A stretch of DNA of 46,444 nt, from the NCBI GenBank assembly GCA_016987375.1, contig PJRA01000030.1, positions 367,214-413,657 of the forward strand. The letters are read 5' to 3'. The DNA comes from Brachionus koreanus. Taxonomy: Eukaryota > Rotifera > Eurotatoria > Ploima > Brachionidae. Shown here piece by piece: positions 1 to 11,497 of the stretch. The position numbers and the translations under genes were made by a program. The notes under the pieces are model-generated. The model was not told the origin of the DNA, did no database searches, and saw only the letters and a program-made list of their open reading frames with translations. Each line of letters begins with the position of its first letter. Position 1 is the first letter of the stretch.

Positions 1-290
1 ACGGACCAAGAACTGAACCTTGTGGAACCCCACTTAGCACATCAACCCAATCAGATTCATACTGACCTATTACAACTTTCTGTTTCCTGTCTTGTAGAAA
101 ATTTTCAAGCTATGCTAAAAGCTTACCAGTAAATCCATAGCTCTTTAACTTGATCTTTAGCATTGTAAAAGCTGATCTGAATTTATTTTCTACATTTAAA
201 GTACAATTGTTCAGTTTTTCATTCTTCTCCATTTTCAGTAGTAATTTTGGAAATTATTTTACTAGTTTACTGATTTTAAGTTGTTCAAAA
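1..290 (-). mobile_element. Decayed non-LTR (LINE) reverse transcriptase fragment
   Basis: Read on the minus strand, this stretch translates into the palm region of a LINE reverse transcriptase. The hallmark is SGVPQGSVLGP near positions 1-35, preceded by WVDV, then (towards 110) LENFLQDRKQKVV and (towards 180) KLKSYGFTGKLL. These match the order seen in CR1/Jockey-like elements. At least two in-frame stops (one just before LENFL, one before FPKLLL near 255) show it is dead. The element runs off the left edge, so the catalytic YADD block would lie outside the window. The family assignment is from motif recognition only; the exact clade is not resolved. Confidence 0.8.
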
Positions 291-296
291 GAGTAT

Positions 297-2784
297 GTGC
301 CCAATTTTTATAATTTTTATTTTATTTAATTTTAATTTTAATTGAGATAATTTTTCAATTTATTTAGAGGAAAATTTTAGAAGGTTTTAGACGAATCTTT
401 CGTAAATAGTAGTAGTCATAACTGCGGTATAGTACTCTATTACAGCACAAAATAGCGGTACATTTATTTATGACAAAAATAACTTTTTTAACATTACAAT
501 CTATGTGAATTACTTTAAAGATTTTTTTTTTAAATTGAATAAAATTAATAAAAATAAAAATAAAAAAAAGGTAGGAATGATTTTGTCTGGGCTTAAAGTT
601 TTTTAAAAATGATATAAAATATTTTTGCTTGCATCATTTATTTTTTTATTTTCAAGAAAATACCTCATGGGTAATGAAAGAAAGAGAAAAATTAAAAATT
701 AAATACTAGAAATAATACTAGAAGTAAAAGAAGTACTGGTGTCATCTTGAAACTTTTTTCCAATGATTGTATCTTTGAGTCCCTCAGAATATTTGTTTAT
801 TCTATATTCCTGTCAATATTCTCATAATTTAATTGAATTTTTTTTTCGTTAAACTATTTTGAAACAACAAATTGAATTATCTTGAACGTTAAACTTTAAA
901 TGTTTAGCGCCAAAATATTAATTATCAATTTCGGATATTTTCTCTGTTCAACTCTTAATTATCGTAAACAAATTTATGCAATGTGCTTCGATCGAAACAC
1001 AATATTGCGAATCTGAATGAAAGCCTTGCACTACGGCTTTCCAAACAAATTTTAACTAGCCTAGAAGAACTATGTATTGCATGAAACACTAGAGAAAGAA
1101 GAGAAGAAGTAGAGCTAGAAACCAAAATCATTCTGAGAGCCTTCTGCTTAGAAAATTAAGAATCATGAAAAGCATCTAAACTATCAGCCTAATTCATTTA
1201 ATCATTTTATACAATTTAAAGGAAATAAATCTATAAATTAATTCACAGACATAGTACTGTAAACAACGGTGTATGCCATCTATTTTGCCATTTATATTCT
1301 ATTCAATTAACTAAAAAATCAAATTAAATTTAAGCTTTTTAATAAAAAGAAAGCACAACTAAACCTCGATTGAAATCAAGGTTTTTCAATAATAAAAGCT
1401 TGCTTAGAGCAATTCTCAGTTAAGAAAACTTATGAGGGGTAAACAATTGACTTGCCGCAAGAATCAGATTAATATTATGACATAAAATCTCCAAGCTTGA
1501 CTTTTTGCATAACTCTATTGTACAGACCAACTAGGAATTATATATATTTATATTTATATGAAAAATAAACACTATTTTTTTTTAAATAAAAATTCAATTC
1601 GATATTTCTTTTATTCTTTTTTTAATTTTTGCAATAGTTGCTCCAGTTGTTTAAGAAAGCTAATAATGACCTGGTCACTCATTTACTCACTCAAAAAAAT
1701 AAATAAAAAACAATTCTTAAAATCACCAGTTTTATTGAGAACAACAATAAATTTCAATTTAAATTTAATGAAATATTTCGAAACCTAATAATAACTTGAC
1801 TCGAATTTTCTTTTTCGAGCAAAAAATTTAATAATGTTACTGATTAGGCTTTGTATATTTCGTCATCATTAAAATTCAACTGTCTCACAAATTTTTACAA
1901 AAAGCCTTTCAAAATAATATCAATAGTAACTTGTGATTATTTTCAAAATTTCTTTTCAACACAAAAAACTAAAAAAATACTAAAGTCTTTTCATCTATTC
2001 ATTTAGACCCATTCAGCCCCATAATTTAAGGGTACAATTTAGGTTTCATAGCTGAGAATAAATAACAAAAAATATACATATTATTTTTATTTTCTAAATC
2101 GATCTTAAATTTTTTCAAAATGTTTAAAAGGTTAAAATCTCCACAAAAAAAATATCCGGCTGCATCATTTTGTTTATTTTAAATAAACCAATATTGATCT
2201 ATCATTCTTGCTACTATTGATCCTAATTGCTAATAGACCAACTCTAAAATGGGTTAAGAATTAAATTAGTTTATTTTTAAATTAATAATTAAGAGTGGTG
2301 TCTAAAAAAATCAATATTGTTTACTATAGAAATAGGGTTCTTTTTTTAAAAAATCTTCTCTAAAAAAAAAATAATATTCATTTTAGTGGAGGTCTCTATT
2401 CGTAGTCATTGGTTCTTTCTAAAATAGATAAGCAAATAAGCCATTTTTATTATTTTATGAATTGGTAACTAAATATTAAAATGAAATTATTTCAAATTAA
2501 TTAAATTAATCTAGAGAAATTATGCTCATTTTGTTGTTTTTTTAAATGAGAGAGAGCTAGGGAGAGATCAAAAGAGCCATTGGTTGATTGACTAACAACA
2601 ACTGACTGCCTCAACAACTAGCTCTTTAAATCAGTGACTAACTAATTTTAGCTTTCATTACGTGTATGCTTTAGTCTTAGATTTATTAATATTTGTTTTT
2701 GCTAATTTGATAAGGCCAACTTCGTGATTTAAATTTGAAGCTTTGAGAATTTAACTTTTTTTTAATAGAAATTCAATTAAAACA
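297..2784. other. AT-rich intergenic region, no supported gene
   Basis: Very AT-rich DNA with homopolymer runs. A short hairpin lies at 1361-1384 (AAACCT...AGGTTT). A region of higher complexity at about 990-1160 reads as protein-like sequence in one plus frame but has an internal stop and no recognised domain. The last 250 bases carry a CCATTGG box-like motif and a pyrimidine tract ending in AG (about 2755-2768) just before the CEP57 start, which could be a splice acceptor for a 5' UTR intron or for a trans-spliced leader. Confidence 0.5.
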
Positions 2785-4350
2785 ATGGTTGGTCGAGAAG
2801 AAGATATCGAACAACCATTTGTTGATGACGGCCTATCTGTCACGTCATTTGTGCCCTACCCGAGCAATAGGCCCTTCATTAATAGCGACTATGTGCTGAA
2901 AAAACCGCCTAGCAAAGCGTTTCCAGAGAGCAATCGAGACGCAATTTTAGACGCTCTCAAAAAAATGCAGTCAAAGCTCAAAAAAATCGAGCAAGACTCA
3001 GTCCATAGCAATACGAATGTTTACCCCGCTTTTTCCATTAATAACACTGAAGCCAAAAATTCAGAGGCTTTTTGCTCACCGTCACCGGACCAGGTTCTAG
3101 CTAACTCTTCTTCAAATCCAGATTCATATCATTTTGTACTTGACCGTCCAACTTCGTGCTGTTTGAACTACCATTTGAAAAATATTGAACAAATAGGCGA
3201 AAAAACGCTTACGACTGAAAATCGAGTTAATGAACTAGAAAAACAACTAGAGAAAATGAAAAAAATTTTAGATCAAGTTAAAGACGAGCCCGAATGTCAA
3301 TCGAAAAAGAAAGGAAAATTAAATCCCAATGATTTGTCTGTTTGTGACAGCCTTGTCATAAGACCTAAACGCTCAAAGACCAAATCACCTGAGCGTACCC
3401 ATATGGTGAGATCAAAAAGTGTTCACACTCAGCAACGTTCTAATAGTCAAAAAGTAGAAATACCCTTTGTTGTTGGAAAAGTAAAAAAAAAAAAAAAAAA
3501 AAAAAATTTTTTTTTAAATTCATTTAAAATTTTTAAGTCAATTAGTCCCAGCCATAATTTGGGGATTAACATTCAGAATATTCGTTCATTATTCAAAATA
3601 TGCAGTCCAAAAAGATTCCAAACTGTAAATAGTTCCGAAGGTAGTTGCCAAGTGCGACATAGATCGAGATCAAATGGTAATAAGAACATTCACTATGAGA
3701 GAAATTTAAGTGAGAATGAATTTGACTTTGAAATAGAGAAGAATAATTCAAGTGTGGAAATTGTTTCTCTTGATACACAGTATTCAAATGATTCCTCAAC
3801 CTCAACTAGTCAAATAGACTTTGACGAGCTTTTATGCATTCTTCAAGAAGACTACACTAAACTAGTTTTGTAGGAATTTTATTTGAAATAAAAATTTTTG
3901 GTTTTTAATTTTTTTTGTCGCCAAATCTTTAAGACATCAGTACGAAAAGACCAAACAAATAATGAACTGTGTTGACTATGAACAACGTGATCAACTTGAA
4001 CGACAGGTTGAAACGCTCAAGAAAAAAATTCAAATCAAAACAAGGCAAATAGAAAAAGTTAAAAAATATCAAAAAAATCAAAAAGTATTTTTCTTTTTTT
4101 ATTTTAGTTCAAATTTTAAGAGTATTTTTTTTTTTAGAAAATCAATCGAAATAGAGAAAATAATTCTAGTAGTCTTGAGTTGAACAATGAGATTTTAGTT
4201 TCGGGCAAAAAGCGACTAAATTCTACTAAAAGTTTGCCGAATAAATTCAATCAGTGCGATCAAGCAAATAGTTCAATGTGTTCAAATCATTTGAAAAATT
4301 TGACTCTCTTGAAAGAAATTAAACATTTAAAACAAACAATTTTAACTTAA
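2785..4350 (+). CDS. CEP57-like: CEP57-family centrosomal protein, four exons
   Basis: Exon model: 2785-3480, 3538-3869, 3934-4084 and 4138-4350, giving 463 residues, close to human CEP57/CEP57L1 (about 460-500). Family proteins sit at the centrosome and in pericentriolar material and bind microtubules through the C-terminal half. Visible landmarks in family order: FPESNRDAILDALKKMQSKL (about residue 46, CEP57 has a similar P-x-N-S/R-x-A-I-x-x-A-L-K block), a coiled coil (about 146-170), the PFVVGK/SISPSHNLG junction formed by joining exons 1 and 2, LCILQEDY, then LERQVETL...QIEKVKKYQ and a C-terminal LTLLKEIKHL. The first intron (57 bases) has no stop and is a multiple of three, so an unspliced reading frame adds a false lysine run. 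Introns 2 and 3 use GTAGGA/TTAAG and GTATTT/TTTAG. A possible AATAAA is at 4412-4417. Splice sites are inferred, not proven by transcripts. Confidence 0.82.
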
Positions 4351-5912
4351 ATTTATTTAATTTCTAATTTGTCTTAGTCGATTTATTTATTTTTTTATGA
4401 TTTATTTTTAAAATAAAATTTAAACTAATTAATTTGATCGAAAATTCTACGACTAGATAAAATAAAGACTAAAAAAAGGCTAAAACTTCAGGTTCTTTCC
4501 AAAATTTCAGTTCGGCACGGGTGATGCATAAGTAAATGGACAAAAATTAAAAGCGAATATCTCAAAAAATAAAAATGATATTAAGTTCTGGTTTTTTTTC
4601 TGATGTAAAGAATTTATTTTCCAATAGAATTATGATTTTTAAATAATGAAAAAACTCCATCGTGACCGATTTTTCTGAGCTTTGCTTTGACCCCCGTCAT
4701 AAGGGATTATTTATTTGAGCTATTTATTATATTTACACTTTTTTTTTAAATAAAATTTTTTACGATATATTTTCTATTAAAAAAATGTTCTATGAAATGA
4801 ACGTTCACCATAAAAAAGTTTTTAAATAGATATATTAAAGTAAACTTAAAATATTAAAACATTTAAATAAAAAAAGAAAAGGCTATATTGTTTATTTTTC
4901 AGAAAATAACTTACGTCTTTCTAAAGAGAAAATACTTCTATTTATAAAGTAAAATTTGATATATTTTATCTTTTTATTTTTTTAATAAAGTATAATCTAT
5001 TCAAAATATTGTATCTAAACTAAATTTTCTGCAGGCTAAATGAATTAAAGACACAATAAGTTGAAGTTTGTTTTTAAGAAGCAAAAAATCTGCAAATGCA
5101 TTTCCTTTAGTTACACCAAAATTTCATTTTTTTAAGAATATTTGAAAAATTATCAAATTTTTTAACCGTTTTTTTTAGGTATTCAATTATAGTGAATTGA
5201 TTATTATTATCATATCAAATTAAAAAAAATTGCCGGTATATACTAAAAATGCGAGAAGCTAAATTCTAAAATCTTTATTATTGATAAGCTTGGTGAAAAA
5301 AATTTTAATTTGAACTAAACATTTAATTTGTATATTCTTTAAATTTACATTATTGATATGTAAAAAAATTTTTGTTGAAAAAAATATTGTGATAAATTAT
5401 TTTACATAAATAAATAGTTTTTTTTGTTTTATTTTAATTTAAAATTGTGTAAAATTTCAAAGATTTTGAAATTTTTTGTTGTTGCTGGAAAATTTCTAAA
5501 TGCAAAAATAATTTTAATATTCATATTGAATTATTTGAAATTAACTTAACTTTAAATCAAAAACAAAAACTGCAGATTTAAACCAAGTCATGACTTTACA
5601 TATGAATTAAATTATTTTTTTTTATTTTAAAAACCTTAATTTGCATGCATTCAGAGCTGTTTACCCATAGATAGATTAAAAAACTGCATGGTTAAGGTTA
5701 ACAATATTTTTGCTTTGTTTGCATTTGGTTCACAATCAAATGGTAAAACTTAACCCAAGAGCTGAAATAAATTTATATTTTGTCCGTTTTCAAATGATCG
5801 AGGTTTTTGCTTTAATTCATTATTAACAAACGTTTTTTGATTTGCACTTTGTTTATTAACTAAATCCTAATTAATCAATATTAATGTTTAGATAAATTGT
5901 TAAATAGAGATA
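4351..5912. other. Intergenic region between CEP57-like and RACK1
   Basis: AT-rich, with no coding segment that I can support. The stretch 4495-4730 (containing AAGCGAATATCTCAAAAA and TGACCCCCGTCAT) is of different texture and may be a dispersed repeat, but I cannot name it. The RACK1 promoter should lie in the last few hundred bases. Confidence 0.5.
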
Positions 5913-6988
5913 ATGTCTCAAGAGCAATTGACACTTAAAGGCACTTTGGAGGGCCACAACGGTTGGGTCACTCAAATCGCCACCAACCACAATTTCCCAA
6001 ACATGATCCTCTCTGCATCAAGAGGTTTTAAATCAAAATATTTACTAAAAAATTTAAAAAATAATTGAATTTAATTTTTCAGACAAAAGTTTAATCGTTT
6101 GGAAATTGAACAAAGATGAAACATCTTGTGGTGTACCATACAAAGCCCTTAAAGGTCACAGTCATTTTGTGTCAGATGCTGTCATTTCATCCGATGGCCA
6201 ATTCTGCTTATCTGGTTCATGGGACGGTACTCTCAGATTGTGGGACTTAACACAAGGAAAAACAACCCGAAAATTCAACGACCACAAAAAAGATGTACTT
6301 AGCGTTGCTTTCTCTGCTGACAATCGTCAAATTGTTTCTGGCTCAAGAGACAGAACCATTAAATTGTGGAACACACTCGGTCAGTGCAAGTATACCATCA
6401 CCGAAGATGCTCACACCGATTGGGTCTCATGTGTACGATTTTCACCTAATGTTGCCAATCCAATAATTGTTTCAGCTGGTTGGGACAAGACTGTCAAAGT
6501 ATGGAATTTGGCCAACTGTAAACTAAAGGCCAATCATTATGGTCACAATGGCTATTTGAACACTGTTACCGTTTCACCAGACGGTTCATTGTGCGCCTCG
6601 GGCGGCAAAGACGGTCAAGCTATGCTATGGGACTTGAATGACAACAAACACTTGTACACATTAGACAGTGGCGACAACATAAACGCATTGTGCTTCTCGC
6701 CAAACAGATACTGGTTGTGTGCAGCCACCGGAAACTCGATCAAAATCTGGGTAAATTTAAGAAAAAAGAAAGGAAATTTTTTTTCGAAATTTTTCATTTT
6801 TATTATTCAAGGATTTGGAACATAAAGTAATTGTCGACGAATTGAAACCAGAAGTAACCAAATCAAAAGAACACTTTGTGCCACAATGTATGTCATTGGC
6901 TTGGTCTGCTGATGGTCAAACTTTATACGCTGGTTATACTGATAACATTATCAGAGTGTACCAAGTTTCACCAACAGGTTCTCGATAA
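5913..6988 (+). CDS. RACK1: RACK1, ribosome-associated WD40 scaffold protein
   Basis: Three exons: 5913-6024, 6083-6750 and 6812-6988, encoding 318 residues (animal RACK1 is about 317). It is a seven-bladed WD40 propeller on the head of the 40S ribosomal subunit that also binds activated PKC and other signalling proteins. The start [20 protein letters not shown] is typical of the family. Exon 1 ends in SASR and joins to DKSLIVWKL, completing blade 1; later blades show GHSHFVSD...[24 protein letters not shown]...[22 protein letters not shown]...[13 protein letters not shown] and GHNGYLNTV...[13 protein letters not shown]. Intron 2 splits blade 6 after SIKIW; exon 3 completes blade 7 ([23 protein letters not shown]). 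All junctions keep frame (phases 1 and 0). Introns are 58 and 61 bases, too short to host a snoRNA as in some animals. Confidence 0.98.
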
Positions 6989-7008
6989 GGAAAAATAAAC
7001 AAATTTTT

Positions 7009-7014
7009 AAATAA
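7009..7014 (+). promoter_or_regulatory. Likely RACK1 polyadenylation signal
   Basis: AATAAA lies 21 bases after the RACK1 stop codon; another AATAAA occurs at 6994-6999. Both are canonical, giving a very short 3' UTR. In such AT-rich DNA the motif is frequent by chance. Confidence 0.5.
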
Positions 7015-7647
7015 AGTTTATGTTTAGCAACTTGAGGATTTTGATGTATCTGTTTTTTTTTTCAATTCTCTATTTATTTTCTTGCCTAGAATTCTTGTTT
7101 TTTAAAAGGAATAATTAAAGCTAAAATTTTATTTCAGCAAAAATATTTCCTAATTTGCACTGATCCATTCAAAAACTAAAAATATTCAGACCATATTAAA
7201 AATCAAAGACTTTAAATTATTTTTTTTTTATATATAATGTTGCAAATCGAGCATTCTATGTATTTTTTCATATTAGAAAATGAATCAAGTATTGAAAAAA
7301 AGTGTTATCTCATCATCTTGGAGTGCTAAATAAAGCTTTTTAAAAATTTTTCTTATTTTTTTAATTTGATCTCAATGAGAATAAATTCCTGAAAAAATAG
7401 CTTATTAAAAAATTAAATAATTTAATTCAAATATGAAATGCTTTTAATCAATCATTACATTTTAAATTTGAACTTTTTGAGTTTAATCCATTCGCAAATT
7501 TTGCCTCTAAAATTATGAAAAAGCAAAGAAAAATCTCTAAGAATAATTCAAATATTCTTAAAATTAAAAATCTATGTAAATATATCTTTTATTAAGAGAG
7601 TAAGTAAAATTAAATCAATTAATAAAATAATTTCAATTTTTTTTTAG
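7015..7647. other. AT-rich spacer downstream of RACK1
   Basis: No coding segment or RNA gene seen. It ends in a T-rich tract and TTTTTTTAG (about 7636-7647), a plausible splice acceptor for the coding-like segment that follows. Confidence 0.45.
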
Positions 7648-7832
7648 TTTATCGTATTCCCTGGTTCGATTATACTGCACCACAAGCAAATATACGCTCT
7701 TGGATAATGCACAGAGGTACATCTCACCCATGCTAGAACATTTTTTATTATGAATGCAAAGTATTGCATAACGACGGCTTTTGGTCCGCATCAAACTCCG
7801 AAATTCTTAATAAATGCGTTACCAACACTTGA
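7648..7832 (+). pseudogene. Coding-like segment with one internal stop, family unknown
   Basis: After an intron-like acceptor (TTTTTTTAG), one plus frame runs with clearly richer base composition than its surroundings: start YRIPWFDYTAPQANIRSWIM, a TAG at 7734-7736, then NIFYYECKVLHNDGFWSASN and so on to TGA at 7830-7832. Cysteines and tryptophans are spaced as in a small secreted or extracellular domain, but I do not recognise the family. It could be the last exon of a decayed gene, a fragment copied from elsewhere, or a true exon with a mis-assembled base. No upstream exon was found in the 600 bases before it. Confidence 0.35.
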
Positions 7833-8336
7833 TTTTGGAAAAAAAAAGAAAATAGAAACATTTTGTTTTGATTTTGGATTGGTTCAACACTATAAATTCA
7901 GAAAAAAAAAATACTAATAAATTTGATTTTTATTATTTGGAATTTTTATTTTTTAAAATTTGGCAAAAAGCCTTAGACTCAAACACTTGAATTTTTGCAC
8001 CTTATTTATTAGTATTAAAGGCCCCTTATAAATAAAATTAAAACTTTTACCTCTCTTAATTAAAACCTCTCTTTCTCCTATTGCTTTCTTCCATTTATTT
8101 AAACAAACTGCATGCATCGGATATTTGTGGATTTAGATAAAATTCAAAATTTTTTATTTTAAACTTTTTTAAAAAAAATCAAGTCAAATTTTTGAATTTA
8201 AGTAGTAAAATCTTTTACTTGCAAAATTTATTATGCCTAAATTATATTCAAATGCTCTGCTTGTATCACATTCTATAACACAGAAAAAAAGGATAATCAA
8301 CTTGCTTTCAAACCATTTCCAATTGATAAATTGAAT
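7833..8336. other. AT-rich spacer
   Basis: No gene seen. The pyrimidine-rich strand around 8050-8095 is unremarkable. Confidence 0.4.
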
Positions 8337-8678
8337 AAATCAGGGGCATATTGAAGTTTATGATCATGCTCAAATATAATTTTTTTACAAATTTCTAAGA
8401 AGTTTTTTAAATGAAAAATTAAATGCAGAAAAATGTTTTCATGTTTAGCATTACATGTTAAACGATATACATCTTTTGTCCATAATTCTGCATTCAGAAA
8501 TCTTTTGCAGAAACTTGCAGACATAAAAAATCAAGTTGAGCATTGAATGTTTACTTTGAAAACATTTTTCAGCAATAAATTTTTTACTCAAAAATATTTT
8601 AAAATCTTTTTTCAATGATAACTCTTGAGCATGATCATTTTAATTTGATCATAAACTTCAATTTGCCTAAATCAGGGG
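8337..8678. repeat. Foldback (inverted repeat) element, about 340 bp
   Basis: The segment 8351-8373 (TTGAAGTTTATGATCATGCT followed by CAA) returns in inverted orientation at 8625-8661, where it is interrupted by a 14-base partial tandem duplication of GATCATTTTAATTT. An AAATCAGGGG-type motif lies outside the left arm (8337-8346) and again beyond the right arm (8669-8678), but in direct orientation. The arrangement resembles a small foldback transposon or a local inverted duplication. The open frame between the arms on the minus strand (8297-8524) has no recognisable domain. Confidence 0.5.
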
Positions 8679-10124
8679 GAAAATAAATGCTGTGAAAAAT
8701 GGTGATTTGGTTTTTAATTAATGTAAAAGTAGAACTTATATGTTATCAAAAGTTCAGAGTGAATGCTTAAAGTAAACGAAACATATTTTGGATTATATTT
8801 CTTTTAATGAAAATATTTTATTTAAAGAAAATAACATTTGTAAAAATTCTAATAAAAAAATGACAAAATTTTTTTTCCTGAAATAAGCATTAAAAAAAAC
8901 TTGTAAATATTTCGTGTACAATGGCCTCTTAAGAGATATTGTTTTGTTTGTAAAAATAGCAATGAAAAGTTTAAAAATATCAAATTGAGACGCATTTCAA
9001 TTGAAGCAATATACTAATTAAACTTTTATTTATTCCATCAGACTCAAGATGCTACTAATCACATTTTGATAATTCTCATCTTCTTGGTTATAATTCTCTA
9101 TAATCAATTGACTTCATTTAAAAATAAAACAAAAATAAATTGAATATTTTTTGATGAAATTTTAAATAATAGCTAAAAAGTGGACAGGTAAAAATTTGAA
9201 TTTTCGCATTTAATCTATAATAAACTTTATATAAAAACTCTGATTTTAAAATAGCAGACTTAACAATGCTAAACGATAAGATTGAAATCACTGAGAAATT
9301 CTATCGATAAGAACACGATTCAAAACTATAATTGTTTAAAATTGGATAAAGACTTAGTTACCAAAAGACATTTTAAGAGTCTATGTCATAGTTTAATCCA
9401 TTTTGGACAATAGCAACATCATCATTATTTAATAAGAGTCTCTGATGTCGAAATTCTTTTCATCAATTAATTTAAACTCAAATCAAAAATGTTCTTTTGG
9501 TCGCATAAACTATTACAACATCATTATTTGATAGCATCCAAAATATAACAGACTTTTTAAAAGTATTGTTTACATACCCTAGCTGAACTTGATTGCCATT
9601 AGAACCTCTAAATAAGTCCCCATTAGGTATAGAAAAGAGGCTAAAAAACCATCATATATTAAAATTCTTAACATCACTAGACTATTCAAGATATTTATTG
9701 CCGAAGAGACAGTTGTTGAAAAAGCTCTTAAATTAATTAAGAATTGACAAAAATATAAAAGTTTTTTATAAGATTATTCAAAATTGTTGTTACATTTACA
9801 AATAGGTATATATTCATATCTGATACAATCGTCTGTAGCATGGCTCCTTTGCAGAAAATTTATTTTTATAAGTATAAAAAAAACATGTTTTATTTGAATA
9901 AATAAAGATTTTTCAAAGGTTTTTACTGTTTTATATGCTTACTAATCGTCAGAATTTTCATTCGGTAAGAATTGGACTAAAATTTGCATTACCAATAAAT
10001 TATTTAAATTTCTAGTACAATTTCAAGGCTAATCAACAGGCTAGTGCCCTTGTCTAATAGACTGATTAACACTTCATTTATTTAAATTGTATATAAAAAC
10101 ATTAAATACTTCTAAAATAAAATA
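8679..10124. other. AT-rich intergenic region up to the first gap
   Basis: No coding region, RNA gene or clear repeat recognised. It ends at a run of unknown bases. If the minus-strand Star/FkbM-like gene continues through the gap, its 3' end or UTR could lie in the last few hundred bases here (for example the minus-strand acceptor-like TTTTATTTTAG at about 10112-10122). Confidence 0.4.
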
Positions 10125-10696
10125 NNNNNNNNNNNNNNNNNNNNNNNNNNNNNNNNNNNNNNNNNNNNNNNNNNNNNNNNNNNNNNNNNNNNNNNNNNNN
10201 NNNNNNNNNNNNNNNNNNNNNNNNNNNNNNNNNNNNNNNNNNNNNNNNNNNNNNNNNNNNNNNNNNNNNNNNNNNNNNNNNNNNNNNNNNNNNNNNNNNN
10301 NNNNNNNNNNNNNNNNNNNNNNNNNNNNNNNNNNNNNNNNNNNNNNNNNNNNNNNNNNNNNNNNNNNNNNNNNNNNNNNNNNNNNNNNNNNNNNNNNNNN
10401 NNNNNNNNNNNNNNNNNNNNNNNNNNNNNNNNNNNNNNNNNNNNNNNNNNNNNNNNNNNNNNNNNNNNNNNNNNNNNNNNNNNNNNNNNNNNNNNNNNNN
10501 NNNNNNNNNNNNNNNNNNNNNNNNNNNNNNNNNNNNNNNNNNNNNNNNNNNNNNNNNNNNNNNNNNNNNNNNNNNNNNNNNNNNNNNNNNNNNNNNNNNN
10601 NNNNNNNNNNNNNNNNNNNNNNNNNNNNNNNNNNNNNNNNNNNNNNNNNNNNNNNNNNNNNNNNNNNNNNNNNNNNNNNNNNNNNNNNNNNNNNNN
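10125..10696. other. Assembly gap (572 N)
   Basis: Run of N. It truncates the minus-strand Star/FkbM-like gene; the true length of missing sequence is unknown. Confidence 0.98.
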
Positions 10697-11497
10697 ATAC
10701 TCAATATTTAAAAATTTGAATGTGTATCTATTCCAGTCAAAATTTTTCAATACAGATCTTTCATTGCCTTCTATGTCAATCGACATGTAATCGATTACTT
10801 TATTTTCTTTTTTAATCAAATAGAAAAAGTTGTCCAGAATTTTTGCCAAAGGAAAACATTTGACTTTATTAGTGCTAGTTGAGCCTTTGTCAACAGTTGT
10901 TCCAAACGGACCAGCTTCTATAAAACTACTGATACTTGTTTTGTTGCTTGAGCTTAGACAACTATTTACAGAATATGATTTTCTATTTTTTGAAAGCAAA
11001 TTTTTGTAATTTTCCATTGATGGTTCAATCAGAAGACCAGTCCAGTTCAGATTCTTTTCCAAATAAAGAGTATTCGAGTGAGTTTCACCGTCATAAGCGC
11101 CAGCTTCTACAAAGAGACCGTTATAGGAAGCATTTATTGAATTGAGGTAGCTCGTGTTCAGTAGGCTGACTAAAATTTTGTCCTGTAAAATTTGTGAATA
11201 AAATTTGGAATTCGATTGCTTTAAATTGTAATTTTTGTTTTTTAGTGGTTTTTCTATTTGCATAGATTGACTTGGCTGGACTTGCAGTCGAATACGACTA
11301 TTTCGTTTGAGCTTGTTAAGCAGTTTTTCTTCTTGATTAAAATTGAGCAATCTTTTTGATTTAAAATTTACAACAACATTTTTTGAGTGGCGTTTGGCGT
11401 TTGCTTGGTTATCAAGTGATGTTAGAGTCACAAAAAAATTGGCGCATATATAAGTTATTGACAAGAAATAAAAAATTAGAGTTCGATTATTGATCAT
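10697..11497 (-). CDS. Star/FkbM-like methyltransferase-domain protein, 3' part lost in gap
   Basis: The visible 267 codons start with ATG at 11497. Residues about 5-26 are hydrophobic after a short polar start, a signal peptide or type II signal anchor, followed by a basic, low-complexity stem. From about residue 105 the sequence fits the FkbM methyltransferase fold seen in animal Star-like proteins: QDKILVSLL, then GLFVEAGAYDGETHSNTLYL (SAM-binding glycine loop with acidic residue), LEKNLNWTGLLIEP, VNSCLSS, and VIDYMSIDIEGNE, the conserved D-x-E-G block. The frame is open to the gap, ending FKFLNIEY, so the last strand of the fold is missing. Drosophila Star is an ER cargo factor for EGF-like ligands, but other animal members are uncharacterised, so the role here is open. 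No intron is visible in the sequenced part. Confidence 0.78.

Noticed and set aside
1558..1788. 76-residue open frame on the plus strand
   Set aside because: Phe/Asn/Lys-rich composition like random AT-rich DNA, no domain, no splice context.
7648..7832. Spliced-leader or snRNA gene
   Set aside because: An AG/GTA junction and a T-run occur, but no match to U1-U6 or known rotifer leader sequence could be seen; the protein-like frame explains the composition better.
8297..8524. 75-residue minus frame inside the foldback repeat
   Set aside because: Overlaps one repeat arm; no recognisable domain, so not called as a gene.
10087..10719. Open frames spanning runs of N (also 21666-22133)
   Set aside because: Artefacts of unknown bases translated as X.
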